Shown: positions 1 to 8,163 of the stretch, in pieces
How the letters are laid out: the number at the start of each line of letters is the position of its first letter
Position numbering within the stretch: the first letter of the stretch is position 1
Assembly: GCA_017458975.1 (NCBI GenBank)
Contig: JAFSZK010000053.1
Coordinates: forward strand, 1-64,000
DNA length: 64,000 bases
Direction: 5' to 3'
Origin: Eubacterium sp.
Lineage (GTDB): Bacteria > Bacillota > Clostridia > Oscillospirales > Acutalibacteraceae
Notes under the pieces: model-generated
The model's input: the letters and a program-made list of their open reading frames with translations, nothing else
What the model was told of the DNA's origin: nothing
Databases searched by the model: none
Made by a program: the position numbers and the translations under genes

Positions 1-97
1 CACGCTGAAATCCAAAAGTAAACAGATTTACAAAAATCACTTTTTTAAGTCCAAAAAGACGGACATATTGATTAGTCTTTAGTTATGATTTTTCAAA

Positions 98-117
98 TGT
101 TATCATATATGATAACA
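98..117. repeat. 20-bp perfect palindrome
   Basis: The 20 bases at this position equal their own reverse complement, with the centre at ATAT. It lies in an A+T-rich, gene-free stretch just upstream of the spoVAD remnant. It could be an operator or a decayed mobile-element end; nothing in the sequence decides between them. In the rest of 1-165 I see no convincing gene. Confidence 0.5.
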
Positions 118-165
118 CAAATATCTTAAGCAGGTGATAGATACATATTGCGATATTACTAATGA

Positions 166-327
166 TTCTTGATTGTTGCAATATTTTGTGGTAAACTACA
201 AAGGCTTCGAAGGGGCGACCTGAACAATGTCCTTTTCGTAGCAACCGGCGCGCTTATGAGCCCGACCTCAACGAAGCAGGGGCAGCCGATTCCGGGCATA
301 GCCCACGCGGTACTTCTTGAAAGATAA
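166..327 (+). pseudogene. spoVAD: spoVAD 3'-terminal remnant
   Basis: The forward frame ending in TAA at 325-327 reads LFVATGALMSPTS followed by IPGIAHAVLLE. This matches the conserved C-terminus of stage V sporulation protein AD, part of the SpoVA channel that moves dipicolinic acid into spores; the family ends with a GALLSP...IPxIAHAV signature. The recognisable part starts at about 199, and in-frame stops at 127, 160 and 163 close the frame upstream, so only about 40 of roughly 335 codons survive. A strong terminator follows directly, as expected for a true gene end. The 5' part has been lost by deletion, insertion or an assembly join. A full-length copy may exist elsewhere in the genome. 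Confidence 0.75.
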
Positions 328-331
328 AAAG

Positions 332-360
332 AGCTGTAAGGCAACCCCTTACAGCTTTTT
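332..360. terminator. bidirectional intrinsic terminator
   Basis: A perfect 10-bp stem (AGCTGTAAGG / CCTTACAGCT) is flanked by a T-run on the plus side and by A-rich sequence giving a T-run on the minus side. It serves the spoVAD remnant and the convergent flavodoxin-fold gene, whose stop codon begins at 362. Confidence 0.85.
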
Positions 361-905
361 TACATTTTTTCTATTGTGTTTTGTACGATTCGGTCAGGGT
401 CAAAGCCCTCGACGTCAAGCATTTCAGCCTTAATCAGTCTTGTTTTCGGTATACCCAAATACTTCTCGGCAAGCTCTTTTATATAGCCGAAGCTGTAATC
501 GGATACATAGGGACCGCCCGCAGTCGTAACATAAATTAATTCTTTTGCTTTGCAGAGTCCGTGGGGCGTGCCGTCGCTTGCGTATTCGGATACAATGCCC
601 GTAACGTATATGTTTTCGATATAGAGCTTCAGTATCGCGGGGAAGGACAAATCCCAGTAGGGCGCGGAGATTACGATAATATCCGCCGAAGCAAATTGCT
701 TTGCGTAGTCAAACATCTTATTTGAGTAGTCGCCTTTTTCAATTAACTCGGTACGCTTTTCGAGTCTTTCGTTGCTTAACGGCTGCAGATTTTCGCCCGG
801 AAGATACAGCTCGGTATATTCTCCTCCGAGCTTATCAAGCAGAGCTCTTGCGATTTTATCCGTGCGCGAGTCCTTGCGCACGCAGGAATTAATATAAAGT
901 ATCAT
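360..905 (-). CDS. NAD(P)H-dependent flavin oxidoreductase (azoreductase/flavodoxin-2 fold)
   Basis: A 181-residue cytoplasmic protein of the flavodoxin-2 family (FMN-dependent NAD(P)H quinone or azo reductases). The N-terminal strand ILYINSC followed by SRTDKIA fits the FMN phosphate-binding loop. Residues 79-97, including APYWDLSFPA, are the family's flavin-contacting segment, and GGPY near 130 is the second one. The start is set by GAGGT seven bases upstream of ATG. It is last in a three-gene minus-strand cluster with a YunG/YdeI fusion and a Gfo/Idh/MocA oxidoreductase, separated by 12 bases from the fusion gene. The family uses FMN for two-electron reduction of quinones or azo compounds; the true substrate is not readable from sequence. 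Confidence 0.85.
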   Translation of the reverse strand: MILYINSCVRKDSRTDKIARALLDKLGGEYTELYLPGENLQPLSNERLEKRTELIEKGDYSNKMFDYAKQFASADIIVISAPYWDLSFPAILKLYIENIYVTGIVSEYASDGTPHGLCKAKELIYVTTAGGPYVSDYSFGYIKELAEKYLGIPKTRLIKAEMLDVEGFDPDRIVQNTIEKM

Positions 906-917
906 ATATTACCTCGT

Positions 918-1889
918 TTATTTATAGTATTTTTCACTTCCGCCGTAGCCGACAATCAGCTTGTTCTTTTTTGTTTTTTCAATAAAATTATTTAAGCGCT
1001 TTTCAAATTCGGCGGGGCGTTTTCTTGCGGCGTCAATATATGCCACGCGGATTCGTTTATACGGTTCGGCAAAGGACTGATAGTTTTTCCATGCATCCTT
1101 ATCCTTTTTTATTTCTCTTAAAATATCCTCGGGAAAAACGAAGGGCGCGTTAATTAAATCCTTAACTTCCTCTTTTACCTTCGGATGAAGCATACCCTTT
1201 GAGTCAAGAAAAATCAGCCGTTCAATGTTCGGTCTTGAATAGGGGCTGCCCTTTTTTCTCGGAGTGAAATGCCGTATGTGATGAGTTTTATCAAGCGTTT
1301 TTGCCGTCGAGTCAATCCAGCCGAAGCAAAGCGCTTCCTCAACCGCGTCGTTGTAAATAACGCCCTCTTCGCCCGAGTCAACGGTAGGAAAGACGAACCA
1401 TATTTCACTATCCTTTTCAAAGTTGTCGCAAAGCCATTTTCTCCACTCGTTTCGGTTTTTAGCGTAAAAGGTTTTTAAAAACTTCTTTTCAAGCTCGCTT
1501 TTCAGGTATTCGTAGCGGTCTTTCTTTTCGGCTTTTGAAAAATGAGCTTCGCGGCTTTGCTCCGGACAATCGGAATAGGCGAGCTTTTTATTAAATTGTT
1601 CGCTCGTAAGGTCAAAAACGCAGGAGTCCACCCGGTTAAAACAGTGATAATTACCGTCGTCCAGCGGAACGCCGAGCACCTTACCTCCGAAAATATCCTG
1701 CATTAAAAAGGCGGTGATTGAGCACTGCCCCTTGGTATTATTATCCTTGCTCCACTCGTTTCTCATTCGCGGCGCGCAGGTGTATTCACACCATATGTCT
1801 GACAGAAGGTCATAATAATCCCTCGGAGTCAGACCGCGCGAGTCCTTAATATCGGCGCCCGCCGCACCGAAAAAATTATAATCCTTCAT
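918..1889 (-). CDS. YunG-like/YdeI (OmpD-associated) fusion protein
   Basis: A 323-residue protein with two recognisable parts. Residues about 20-135 resemble the small YunG family: a W..EW core, GQCSITAFLMQDIFGG, HCFN and a DLTSEQF segment. Residues about 140-320 match the YdeI/OmpD-associated family: an EWRKWL helix, EALCFGWIDST, a FTPRKKGSPYS loop, then a C-terminal PEDI...RRI-type helical region ending near FIEKTKKNK. YdeI-type proteins are linked to stress or bacteriocin protection in enterobacteria, but their biochemistry is not settled. The ATG follows AAGGAATAAAT and begins two bases after the stop of the upstream oxidoreductase, so the genes are probably cotranscribed. The fusion is the odd feature, since the two families are usually separate proteins. 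Confidence 0.75.
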   Translation of the reverse strand: MKDYNFFGAAGADIKDSRGLTPRDYYDLLSDIWCEYTCAPRMRNEWSKDNNTKGQCSITAFLMQDIFGGKVLGVPLDDGNYHCFNRVDSCVFDLTSEQFNKKLAYSDCPEQSREAHFSKAEKKDRYEYLKSELEKKFLKTFYAKNRNEWRKWLCDNFEKDSEIWFVFPTVDSGEEGVIYNDAVEEALCFGWIDSTAKTLDKTHHIRHFTPRKKGSPYSRPNIERLIFLDSKGMLHPKVKEEVKDLINAPFVFPEDILREIKKDKDAWKNYQSFAEPYKRIRVAYIDAARKRPAEFEKRLNNFIEKTKKNKLIVGYGGSEKYYK

Positions 1890-1891
1890 AT

Positions 1892-2851
1892 TTATTCCTT
1901 TTCAAACGGATAGACAAGCTTCATTTGTTTTCTGCACTCGTCCATAATTTTCATACACTCGCGCGTTGCTTTTTGCGGGACATAGTCGGATTCGGTTTTA
2001 CCGTTTCTGATTTCCTGGGCTGCTCGTGTAAATTCGGTAAGGTAATCCGTTTTTCCTTTAAGCGTTTCCTTTTTGCCGTCAGCCTTAAGCGTTGCAAGTC
2101 TTGCCATATGGAACATAGGAACGCTGATTTCACCCTTTGTTCCCGCAATCTTACAACCCTCCTTAAGCTTTGAAAGCGACATTTCAAGAGTGCACTCAAA
2201 GCCCTCGTAAACGAGAGTTACGGTTTCGGCAATATCAATTCCGTTTCTTAAAGTGCCCGTGCATTTTATATCCTTAGGAGCGCCGAAAAGATTATAGCAG
2301 TAGGTTATCGGATAAATGCCGACGTCAAGCAGAGCGCCGCCCGCGGTTTCGGGAAGCAGAACGCGCGAGTTCTTACTCATCATAAGACCGGGGAAGGCGT
2401 AATCAATATGGACGCTTTTAATTTCACCTATGCGTTTTTCGTCAATCCAATTTTTAACGCCGAGCGCCATATCGGAAAACCACGTCCACATAGCCTCACA
2501 GAAATAAACGCCGTTTTCTCTTGAGGCTTCAAGCATTAAATCAACCTCTTTTACGCTGACGCCGACGGGCTTTTCACAGAGAACGGGAAAGCCCGCCTGC
2601 ATAGCCTTTATTGAATATTCAAGGTGGGAGGTGTGGGGAGTTGCTATATATATCGCGTCAAAGTTTCCGCTTTTAAGCATTGTATCAAAGCTCTCAAATA
2701 CCGCCGCGTGGTATCTGGAGGCAAACGCATTTGCCTTTTCGGCATTTCTTGAATAAACCGCGGTAATTTTGTGGTCGCCTTTTGTTATGCTGCGCGCGGT
2801 GCTTTTTGCAATATTGCCGCTTCCGACATACGCCCATTTAAAGCTGCTCAT
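1892..2851 (-). CDS. Gfo/Idh/MocA family oxidoreductase
   Basis: A predicted NAD(P)-dependent sugar or inositol-type dehydrogenase of 319 residues. The Rossmann motif is VGSGNIA at residues 9-15, and the family's substrate and cofactor lysine motif EKPVG is at 93-97. The C-terminal half is the usual alpha/beta substrate domain with GGALLDVGIYP. I place the start at the internal ATG (2851), which has GGAGG eight bases upstream; an upstream in-frame start would add eleven unconserved residues. It is first gene of the cluster that continues into the YunG/YdeI fusion and the flavin reductase. The substrate cannot be assigned. Confidence 0.88.
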   Translation of the reverse strand: MSSFKWAYVGSGNIAKSTARSITKGDHKITAVYSRNAEKANAFASRYHAAVFESFDTMLKSGNFDAIYIATPHTSHLEYSIKAMQAGFPVLCEKPVGVSVKEVDLMLEASRENGVYFCEAMWTWFSDMALGVKNWIDEKRIGEIKSVHIDYAFPGLMMSKNSRVLLPETAGGALLDVGIYPITYCYNLFGAPKDIKCTGTLRNGIDIAETVTLVYEGFECTLEMSLSKLKEGCKIAGTKGEISVPMFHMARLATLKADGKKETLKGKTDYLTEFTRAAQEIRNGKTESDYVPQKATRECMKIMDECRKQMKLVYPFEKE

Positions 2852-2909
2852 ATAAATCCTCCGAAATTCAGTTTGTAAATACATTTTACTCTAAATAGTT
2901 CTGATTGTC

Positions 2910-2943
2910 AAAAAACCGCCCAAGGAGTTCCATGAGCGTTTTT
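2910..2943 (-). terminator. terminator of the DUF4097 gene
   Basis: On the minus strand CGCTCA pairs with TGGGCG around a short loop, followed by GGTTTTTT. It lies directly after the stop codon of the DUF4097 protein. Confidence 0.7.
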
Positions 2944-2944
2944 G

Positions 2945-3739
2945 TTAGTTTATTGTTACCGTTCCCGAATCGGAGGCGATGTTAAGAGCGGCGACGAATT
3001 CGGAGGGGTTCGGCCTTATCTTCGTAGTGCCGAGGTCCGTTTTTGCAATTATAAGCACATTGTCAGCCCGTCCTATATTAATACTTCCGAGCTCGCATTC
3101 AATACGTCCGTCCTCATTAAGTGACAGAGTATTTACCTTAACGCTTCCGCATTCGGTTTCAACGTCGACTGTTTTTTTGATTTCGCCGACTGTTATGTCG
3201 GCGTATTCCGCTTTTGATTTAAGCCCTGCAAGCGACGTAATATTTAAGCTTCCGTGCTCGGTATCGGTTGTAAAGGTCGCCTTCGGGAAGGAAGCGGCTG
3301 TCAGCTTGCCGTAAGCGCTTTTAAAATAAAGCGAGCCGCCGTAGGCTTCGGGAAGCCTAATCAGGATTTCCGCCCTTTGGGTATTCTCGCCCGAAACACC
3401 GAATTTTGTTTTATCCTTGGTTTTAGCTTTTACATAAAGACGTCCGCCCGCGTTAAGGACTTTTACGTTTCTTTTATTCCCTTTGATTTGAAGGCGGGTT
3501 TTGGCGTCGGGGCTGTTTACAACCGTAACGTTAACATAATCCGACTCAAGCAATACCTCTTTAAAGTCAGTACTATAGCTTTCGTCAAAACAGATTTCAT
3601 AGGGCTTGCCGCTTTTCTCAATTCGGTTATTAAGCCTTTTTCCGTTTTGCCAAACTATATAGGCAAACGCACTTGTCGTAACAACCGCAAAAATGCACAT
3701 CAGCGCAAGCAGCAGGGTATATGGCTTTCGTCTTTTCAT
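2945..3739 (-). CDS. membrane-anchored DUF4097-type beta-helix protein
   Basis: A 264-residue protein with one N-terminal membrane segment (about residues 9-28) and a surface-exposed repetitive beta domain. The repeated short strands such as GSLNITSLAGL, ADITVGEIKKTVDVETECGS and GSINIGRADN follow the DUF4097 'adhesin-like' pattern of one strand triplet per turn, typical of right-handed beta helices that bind or shape cell-envelope material. Function in this family is unknown. AGGGTG lies seven bases upstream of the ATG. It stands as a single gene between two minus-strand terminators. Confidence 0.7.
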   Translation of the reverse strand: MKRRKPYTLLLALMCIFAVVTTSAFAYIVWQNGKRLNNRIEKSGKPYEICFDESYSTDFKEVLLESDYVNVTVVNSPDAKTRLQIKGNKRNVKVLNAGGRLYVKAKTKDKTKFGVSGENTQRAEILIRLPEAYGGSLYFKSAYGKLTAASFPKATFTTDTEHGSLNITSLAGLKSKAEYADITVGEIKKTVDVETECGSVKVNTLSLNEDGRIECELGSINIGRADNVLIIAKTDLGTTKIRPNPSEFVAALNIASDSGTVTIN

Positions 3740-3833
3740 ATTGACACCCTTTCGGTTTTGTTGAAGTTATTATACCATATACCCCAAAAAAGCGCAATAT
3801 ACATTACAAAAGCTATATTTTGTCTAAAAACAA

Positions 3834-3852
3834 AGACGCCTTTAAGGCGTCT
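3834..3852 (-). terminator. terminator of the PPC-domain gene
   Basis: A perfect hairpin AGACGCCTT/AAGGCGTCT with a one-base centre, followed on the minus strand by TTGTTTTTAG. It sits 12 bases beyond the stop of the PPC/DUF296 gene. Confidence 0.85.
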
Positions 3853-3863
3853 GTTTAATGCTT

Positions 3864-4301
3864 TTATTTAAAATCCCAGAAGCCGGTTCCGGTTTCTGCG
3901 CTGTATTTTCTTTTTATTTCTCCGCCGCACACGGGTCTGAGTTCAATTTCGGCGGTATATAAAACGGTAGAGGATTTAATATGACCTGCGGCAACCTTGT
4001 GCGCTTCGCCCTCTTTATAAGCAAAAACCGCGTGGGTGTGGTGGTAGTATTTCATATCCCTGTCGGTTACAATATTGCCCGTCATTGAGGCAAGCTCAAG
4101 CATACCCGAAACCCTGCGCGTCTCAAATTCGCCCTTTTCGGGAATAAAGGTCTGGATTTCAGCTTCGCTGCAACCGCCGATACCGCTGAAAACAGCCGAG
4201 GTAATACCCTCTTTTTTGCATATGTCGATTATTCCGCTTATAATCTCGTCGCCCCTGTCAAAGCGAAGGTAATAGGTAGCGTCATATTTTCTGTAATCCA
4301 T
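3864..4301 (-). CDS. PPC/DUF296-domain DNA-binding-like protein
   Basis: A 145-residue single-domain protein of the PPC (DUF296) family, a trimeric fold known from plant AT-hook nuclear proteins and from stand-alone bacterial proteins. Diagnostic pieces are YLRFDRGDEIISGI at the start, the SAVFSGIGGCSEAEI strand-turn, the LASMTGNI strand, and the HTHAVF histidine segment near residue 90, followed by GHIKSSTVL. Some bacterial members bind a metal through these histidines. No AT-hook is present, so DNA binding is not implied. GAGGTGA precedes the ATG by six bases. It is monocistronic. Confidence 0.8.
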   Translation of the reverse strand: MDYRKYDATYYLRFDRGDEIISGIIDICKKEGITSAVFSGIGGCSEAEIQTFIPEKGEFETRRVSGMLELASMTGNIVTDRDMKYYHHTHAVFAYKEGEAHKVAAGHIKSSTVLYTAEIELRPVCGGEIKRKYSAETGTGFWDFK

Positions 4302-4435
4302 ATCGTCACCTCGATGAAAAGTCTCTGCTTTTTAATTATATAATAAAAAGAGTAAAAAAACAATTATTATTTGTTGCACTGATAATATATGTTGTGTTAA
4401 AATGAACTTGAAATATAAATTATGGAGGAATTTTT

Positions 4436-6220
4436 ATGATTTATCCGAAGATTGGCATAAGACCCGTAATCGACGGCCGCTGGGGCGGAGTAAGAGAAAG
4501 CCTTGAAGCGCAGACTATGGGTATGGCAAACGCAGCCAAAAAGCTTATTGAAGAGAATATCAAATATCCCGACTCAACGCCCGTTCAGTGTATTATCAGC
4601 GATACTACTATCGGCGGCGGAGCGGAAGCCGCAAAATGCGCTGAGCAGTTTGCGAAAGAAAACGTTGTTGCAACGCTCTCGGTAACGCCTTGCTGGTGCT
4701 ACGGAAGCGAAACCTTTGATATGGACCCTCAGACCATTAAGGCGGTGTGGGGCTTTAACGGAACCGAAAGACCGGGAGCCGTTTATCTTGCGGCGGTTAT
4801 GGCGGCATATGCCCAAAAGGGACTTCCCGCTTTTTCAATTTACGGACACGACGTACAGGACGCGACGGACAAGGAGATTCCCGCCGACGTAGCCGAAAAA
4901 ATCCTGCGCTTTGCACGCTGTGCGGTAAGCGTGGGCTGGATGAAAAATAAGGCATACGTTAACTTCGGCGGTATCGCAATGGGTATTGCGGGAAGCTTCT
5001 GTAACGCGGAGATGTTCCAGAAATACTTTGGTATCCGCGCCGAGTGGGTTGATATGACCGAGCTTGTTCGCCGAATAACTCTTGAAATATATGACCGTGA
5101 CGAGTATGAAAAGGCGCTTAAGTGGGTTAAGGAAAACTGTAAGGAGGGCTTTGACTGTAACGCGGGCAAAAACCTTCCCGAGATTATTACAAAATCCAAG
5201 GTTATCGCTCCCGATAAGGACTGGGAATTCATTGTTAAAATGACTATGATTATGCGCGATATTCTTTACGGAAATAAAAAGCTCGACGAAATGGGATGGC
5301 ACGAGGAAGCGCTCGGCAAGAACGCTTTTGCGGGAGGCTTCCAGGGTCAGAGACAGTGGACCGACTGGCTGCCGAACGCTGATTTTACCGAGGCTATTAT
5401 GGCGAGCACCTTTGACTGGAACGGAAGAAAGGCTCCGACGCCGTTTGCAACCGAAAACGACACCTTAAACGGAGTTGCAATGATGCTCGGAACTCTTGTT
5501 TCAAATACCGCTCCCTGCTTCCACGACGTAAGAACCTACTGGAGTCCCGAGGCTTGCGAAAGAGTTACGGGAGTTAAGCCCGACGGAGTTGCTTCAAAGG
5601 GCTTTATCCACCTTATAAATTCGGGCGCAACCGCGCTTGACGGAAGCGGCGCTTCAAAGAACAGCGAGGGCAAGGGCTGTATGAAGCCGTTCTGGGAAAT
5701 GACCGACGCGGATATAAAGGCGTGTCTTGACGCAACCGATTGGTGCAGAGCGAATTATGAATATTTCAGAGGCGGCGGCTTTTCAAGTCACTTCCGTTGC
5801 AGAGCCGAAATGCCCGTTACAATGCTTCGGGTAAACGTTGTTGACGGAATAGGTCCCGTGCTTCAGCTTGCCGAGGGTTATACCGCCGACCTGCCCGACG
5901 AAATCCATAACGTTATAGATAAGAGAACCGACCCGACATGGCCGACAACATGGTTTGTTCCGATTCTTACGGGAAAGGGCGCGTTTAAGGACGTCTACGG
6001 CGTTATGGCAAACTGGGGCGCAAATCACGGAGTTACGGTTTACGGACACGTAGGCGCAGAGCTTATTACGCTTGCGTCAATGCTTCGTATCCCTGTAAAT
6101 ATGCATAACGTTGACGAGGGCAGAATTTTCCGACCGCATTCATGGGCGGCATTCGGAACCGAGGACACGCAGAGCGCGGATTACAGAGCGTGCAAAACCT
6201 ACGGACCGTTATATAAATAA
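4436..6220 (+). CDS. fucI: L-fucose isomerase
   Basis: A 594-residue cytoplasmic enzyme interconverting L-fucose and L-fuculose (some members also act on D-arabinose). It has the full length of the family (about 590) and the GGVRESLE N-terminus. The metal- and substrate-binding segments [15 protein letters not shown] (glutamate), ATENDTLNG (aspartate) and [12 protein letters not shown] (histidine) correspond to the three metal ligands of the E. coli enzyme. GGAGG lies before the ATG. It stands alone between terminators: no fuculokinase, fuculose-phosphate aldolase, transporter or regulator is near, so the rest of the pathway must be elsewhere, or the enzyme may serve another sugar. Confidence 0.95.
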   Translation: MIYPKIGIRPVIDGRWGGVRESLEAQTMGMANAAKKLIEENIKYPDSTPVQCIISDTTIGGGAEAAKCAEQFAKENVVATLSVTPCWCYGSETFDMDPQTIKAVWGFNGTERPGAVYLAAVMAAYAQKGLPAFSIYGHDVQDATDKEIPADVAEKILRFARCAVSVGWMKNKAYVNFGGIAMGIAGSFCNAEMFQKYFGIRAEWVDMTELVRRITLEIYDRDEYEKALKWVKENCKEGFDCNAGKNLPEIITKSKVIAPDKDWEFIVKMTMIMRDILYGNKKLDEMGWHEEALGKNAFAGGFQGQRQWTDWLPNADFTEAIMASTFDWNGRKAPTPFATENDTLNGVAMMLGTLVSNTAPCFHDVRTYWSPEACERVTGVKPDGVASKGFIHLINSGATALDGSGASKNSEGKGCMKPFWEMTDADIKACLDATDWCRANYEYFRGGGFSSHFRCRAEMPVTMLRVNVVDGIGPVLQLAEGYTADLPDEIHNVIDKRTDPTWPTTWFVPILTGKGAFKDVYGVMANWGANHGVTVYGHVGAELITLASMLRIPVNMHNVDEGRIFRPHSWAAFGTEDTQSADYRACKTYGPLYK

Positions 6221-6224
6221 AAAC

Positions 6225-6250
6225 AAAAGCCTTCCATTGGAAGGCTTTTT
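6225..6250. terminator. bidirectional terminator between fucI and hydrolase gene
   Basis: A perfect 11-bp stem AAAAGCCTTCC/GGAAGGCTTTT with a three-base loop lies between the two convergent stop codons. T-runs occur on both sides. Confidence 0.9.
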
Positions 6251-6253
6251 ATT

Positions 6254-6961
6254 TTAAAACTGTAAAATTATTTCGCTTGTGTTTTTCCACTGCTCCTTGG
6301 GGGTGATTTTTGCGTTTCCGTCGCCCCTTTGTTCTCCGTATGAGCCGAAGTAAGCGTGGTTTGCGCCTTTAAGAATTATCTCCTCTCCGTACGCGTCGGC
6401 GTAGTCAACGCCTTTTATAAGTTTATCCTTATTCAGAATTTTGTCCTGATTACCGTAAATAAAGACTACGGGGAAGCGCACGTTTTCCATTTTTTTATCG
6501 GGATAGGAGGCAAGAAGGAAGAGAGCTGAAATGCTTTCGGGGTTATTATCGGCAAATCTTGACGCCGCAACACCGCCGAGAGAGTGACCCGCAAGAAAAT
6601 ACTTTTGATACCCGCCTTTGGCAATAATCTGAGCCGCGCGGTCGGTTCCGAAAAGCGCAAATTTAAGCGGCATTTTTAAAAGATAACAGTCAACGCCCTG
6701 AAGCGCAAGCGTTCTCATAAGCGGCGCGTATGCTCTTTCGTCAATATTTGCCCCGGGATAGAAAATCAAAGCGCTTTCATTTCCGACTCCGTCAAAAAAA
6801 TAGTATTCCTTTTCCTCTTTTACCGTTATCGCACCGCGGGTAACAATATCGTTATTAATGTCAACCGCGCGGTAATATGTTTTGCCCCATACAACGGCAA
6901 GAGCAAGAACTACCGCCGCAACTACTCCGATAATTATTAAAACAATTCTTTTCTTTTTCAT
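6254..6961 (-). CDS. membrane-anchored alpha/beta hydrolase
   Basis: A 235-residue protein with an N-terminal membrane anchor (about residues 5-25) and an extracytoplasmic alpha/beta hydrolase domain. The nucleophile elbow is GHSLGG (serine near 128), the acid is probably the aspartate in YGNQDKI, and the histidine is in KGANHAYFG. The Gly-Asp-Gly-Asn region near the end is less typical. It lies 17 bases downstream of the CDF transporter gene and is last in the feo-CDF-hydrolase run. A link to metal uptake is suggested only by position. Confidence 0.82.
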   Translation of the reverse strand: MKKKRIVLIIIGVVAAVVLALAVVWGKTYYRAVDINNDIVTRGAITVKEEKEYYFFDGVGNESALIFYPGANIDERAYAPLMRTLALQGVDCYLLKMPLKFALFGTDRAAQIIAKGGYQKYFLAGHSLGGVAASRFADNNPESISALFLLASYPDKKMENVRFPVVFIYGNQDKILNKDKLIKGVDYADAYGEEIILKGANHAYFGSYGEQRGDGNAKITPKEQWKNTSEIILQF

Positions 6962-6978
6962 TTTCCACCTCGCGTTTA

Positions 6979-8148
6979 TTATTCCTTTGCCGTGAACGGG
7001 TGTTCAAGGGTGAAGGAGCAGGAAGCCTCGGGGCAGAGTCTGCCGAATTCGCCCTTCAAGGCTTCGTTTATTTCCTGTGTTTTATCCGCTTTGTCAAAGG
7101 GTATTACCAAATCAAAATGTATCTCTTTTTTGCCGTCGTTATCGTTCAGTACAAAATCGTGAAACGTCAGCGCTTCGTCATATTCTTTTATGATACCCTG
7201 AACGAGAAGGCGGTATTTTTCGCTTTGCGTATCCGCCCGGTCAACGGGGTCGGTATGGATACATATTATAACGCCGAGCTCGCTTTGGATTTTCTTTTCG
7301 GCTTTATCTATTTCGTTGTGAACGGTAATAATATCAGTTGCGGCGTCAACCTCAGCGTCGGCTGAAGCGAGCTTTTTGTTTTCGCCGTAGGAGTGAATAA
7401 CCAAATCGTGAACGCCGAGAACAATATCGCTTTCGGTAATGATTTGCTCAATCCTGTCGGTAAGCTCCTTTGAGGGCGGCTCGCCGAGCAGGGGCGAAAT
7501 AACCTGTTTTAAAATTGACACTCCCGAAATAAAGATAAATGCCGAAACGCAGAGTCCGATTATACCGTCTATCTGTTTAAACCCTAAAGTGTGGGAAATA
7601 ACGAGCGACACGATTGTTGACGCGGTTGCAACGCAGTCGTTAAGGCTGTCCTGTTTAACCGCTTTAAGATTGATATTTCCCGTAAGGGCGTAAAGACGGC
7701 TGTTAAAATACGCCATACCGAGCTTAACGAGAACGGTTAAGAGGAGAACGATTACATAAACCTCGCTGAATTTCAGCTCCTCGGGGCGAACAATCTTTAT
7801 TACCGAGCTTTTTGCAAGCTCAAAGCATACGACAAAAATTGAAATCGCAACAACTAGCGCCGAGATATATTCCGCTCTGCCGTGTCCGAAGGGGTGCTCC
7901 TCGTCGTCCGGCTTGTCGGAAAGCCTTGTACCCGCAAGGGTAACTATATTTGACGCGCAGTCCGAAAGGTTGTTAGCCGCGTCGGCGGTAACGGATACTG
8001 AGCTCGTAAGCGAGCCGAGAATAAATTTTACCGCGCATAACAGCAGATTACAGATAATACCCGTAATTCCGCTTAGCTTTGTAAGGGCGCTTCGCATTTC
8101 GCCCTCGTTTTTATTTTTCTTAACAAGCCCTATCAGAAGCTTTGTCAA
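6979..8148 (-). CDS. cation diffusion facilitator family transporter
   Basis: A 389-residue CDF antiporter that would export a divalent metal (Zn, Fe, Mn or similar). Six membrane helices occupy about residues 25-225. The transmembrane metal site is carried by helix II (TADAANNLSDCASN) and helix V (KQDSLNDCVAT), with the HPFGHGRAEY loop between them. A cytoplasmic C-terminal metallochaperone-like domain follows, containing VHDLVIHSYG, and there is a second ferredoxin-like extension with acidic and His-containing strands (about 290-389). The start is TTG at 8148 with AAGGTGA upstream. It lies 15 bases after feoB, so an iron- or metal-balancing role is likely: import through FeoB, export through the CDF. 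Confidence 0.9.
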   Translation of the reverse strand: MTKLLIGLVKKNKNEGEMRSALTKLSGITGIICNLLLCAVKFILGSLTSSVSVTADAANNLSDCASNIVTLAGTRLSDKPDDEEHPFGHGRAEYISALVVAISIFVVCFELAKSSVIKIVRPEELKFSEVYVIVLLLTVLVKLGMAYFNSRLYALTGNINLKAVKQDSLNDCVATASTIVSLVISHTLGFKQIDGIIGLCVSAFIFISGVSILKQVISPLLGEPPSKELTDRIEQIITESDIVLGVHDLVIHSYGENKKLASADAEVDAATDIITVHNEIDKAEKKIQSELGVIICIHTDPVDRADTQSEKYRLLVQGIIKEYDEALTFHDFVLNDNDGKKEIHFDLVIPFDKADKTQEINEALKGEFGRLCPEASCSFTLEHPFTAKE

Positions 8149-8163
8149 TTAAATCACCTTAAT

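Noticed and set aside
159..344. Minus-strand 61-codon frame at the left end
   Set aside because: It is antisense to the spoVAD remnant, which explains the coding-like composition on the plus strand.
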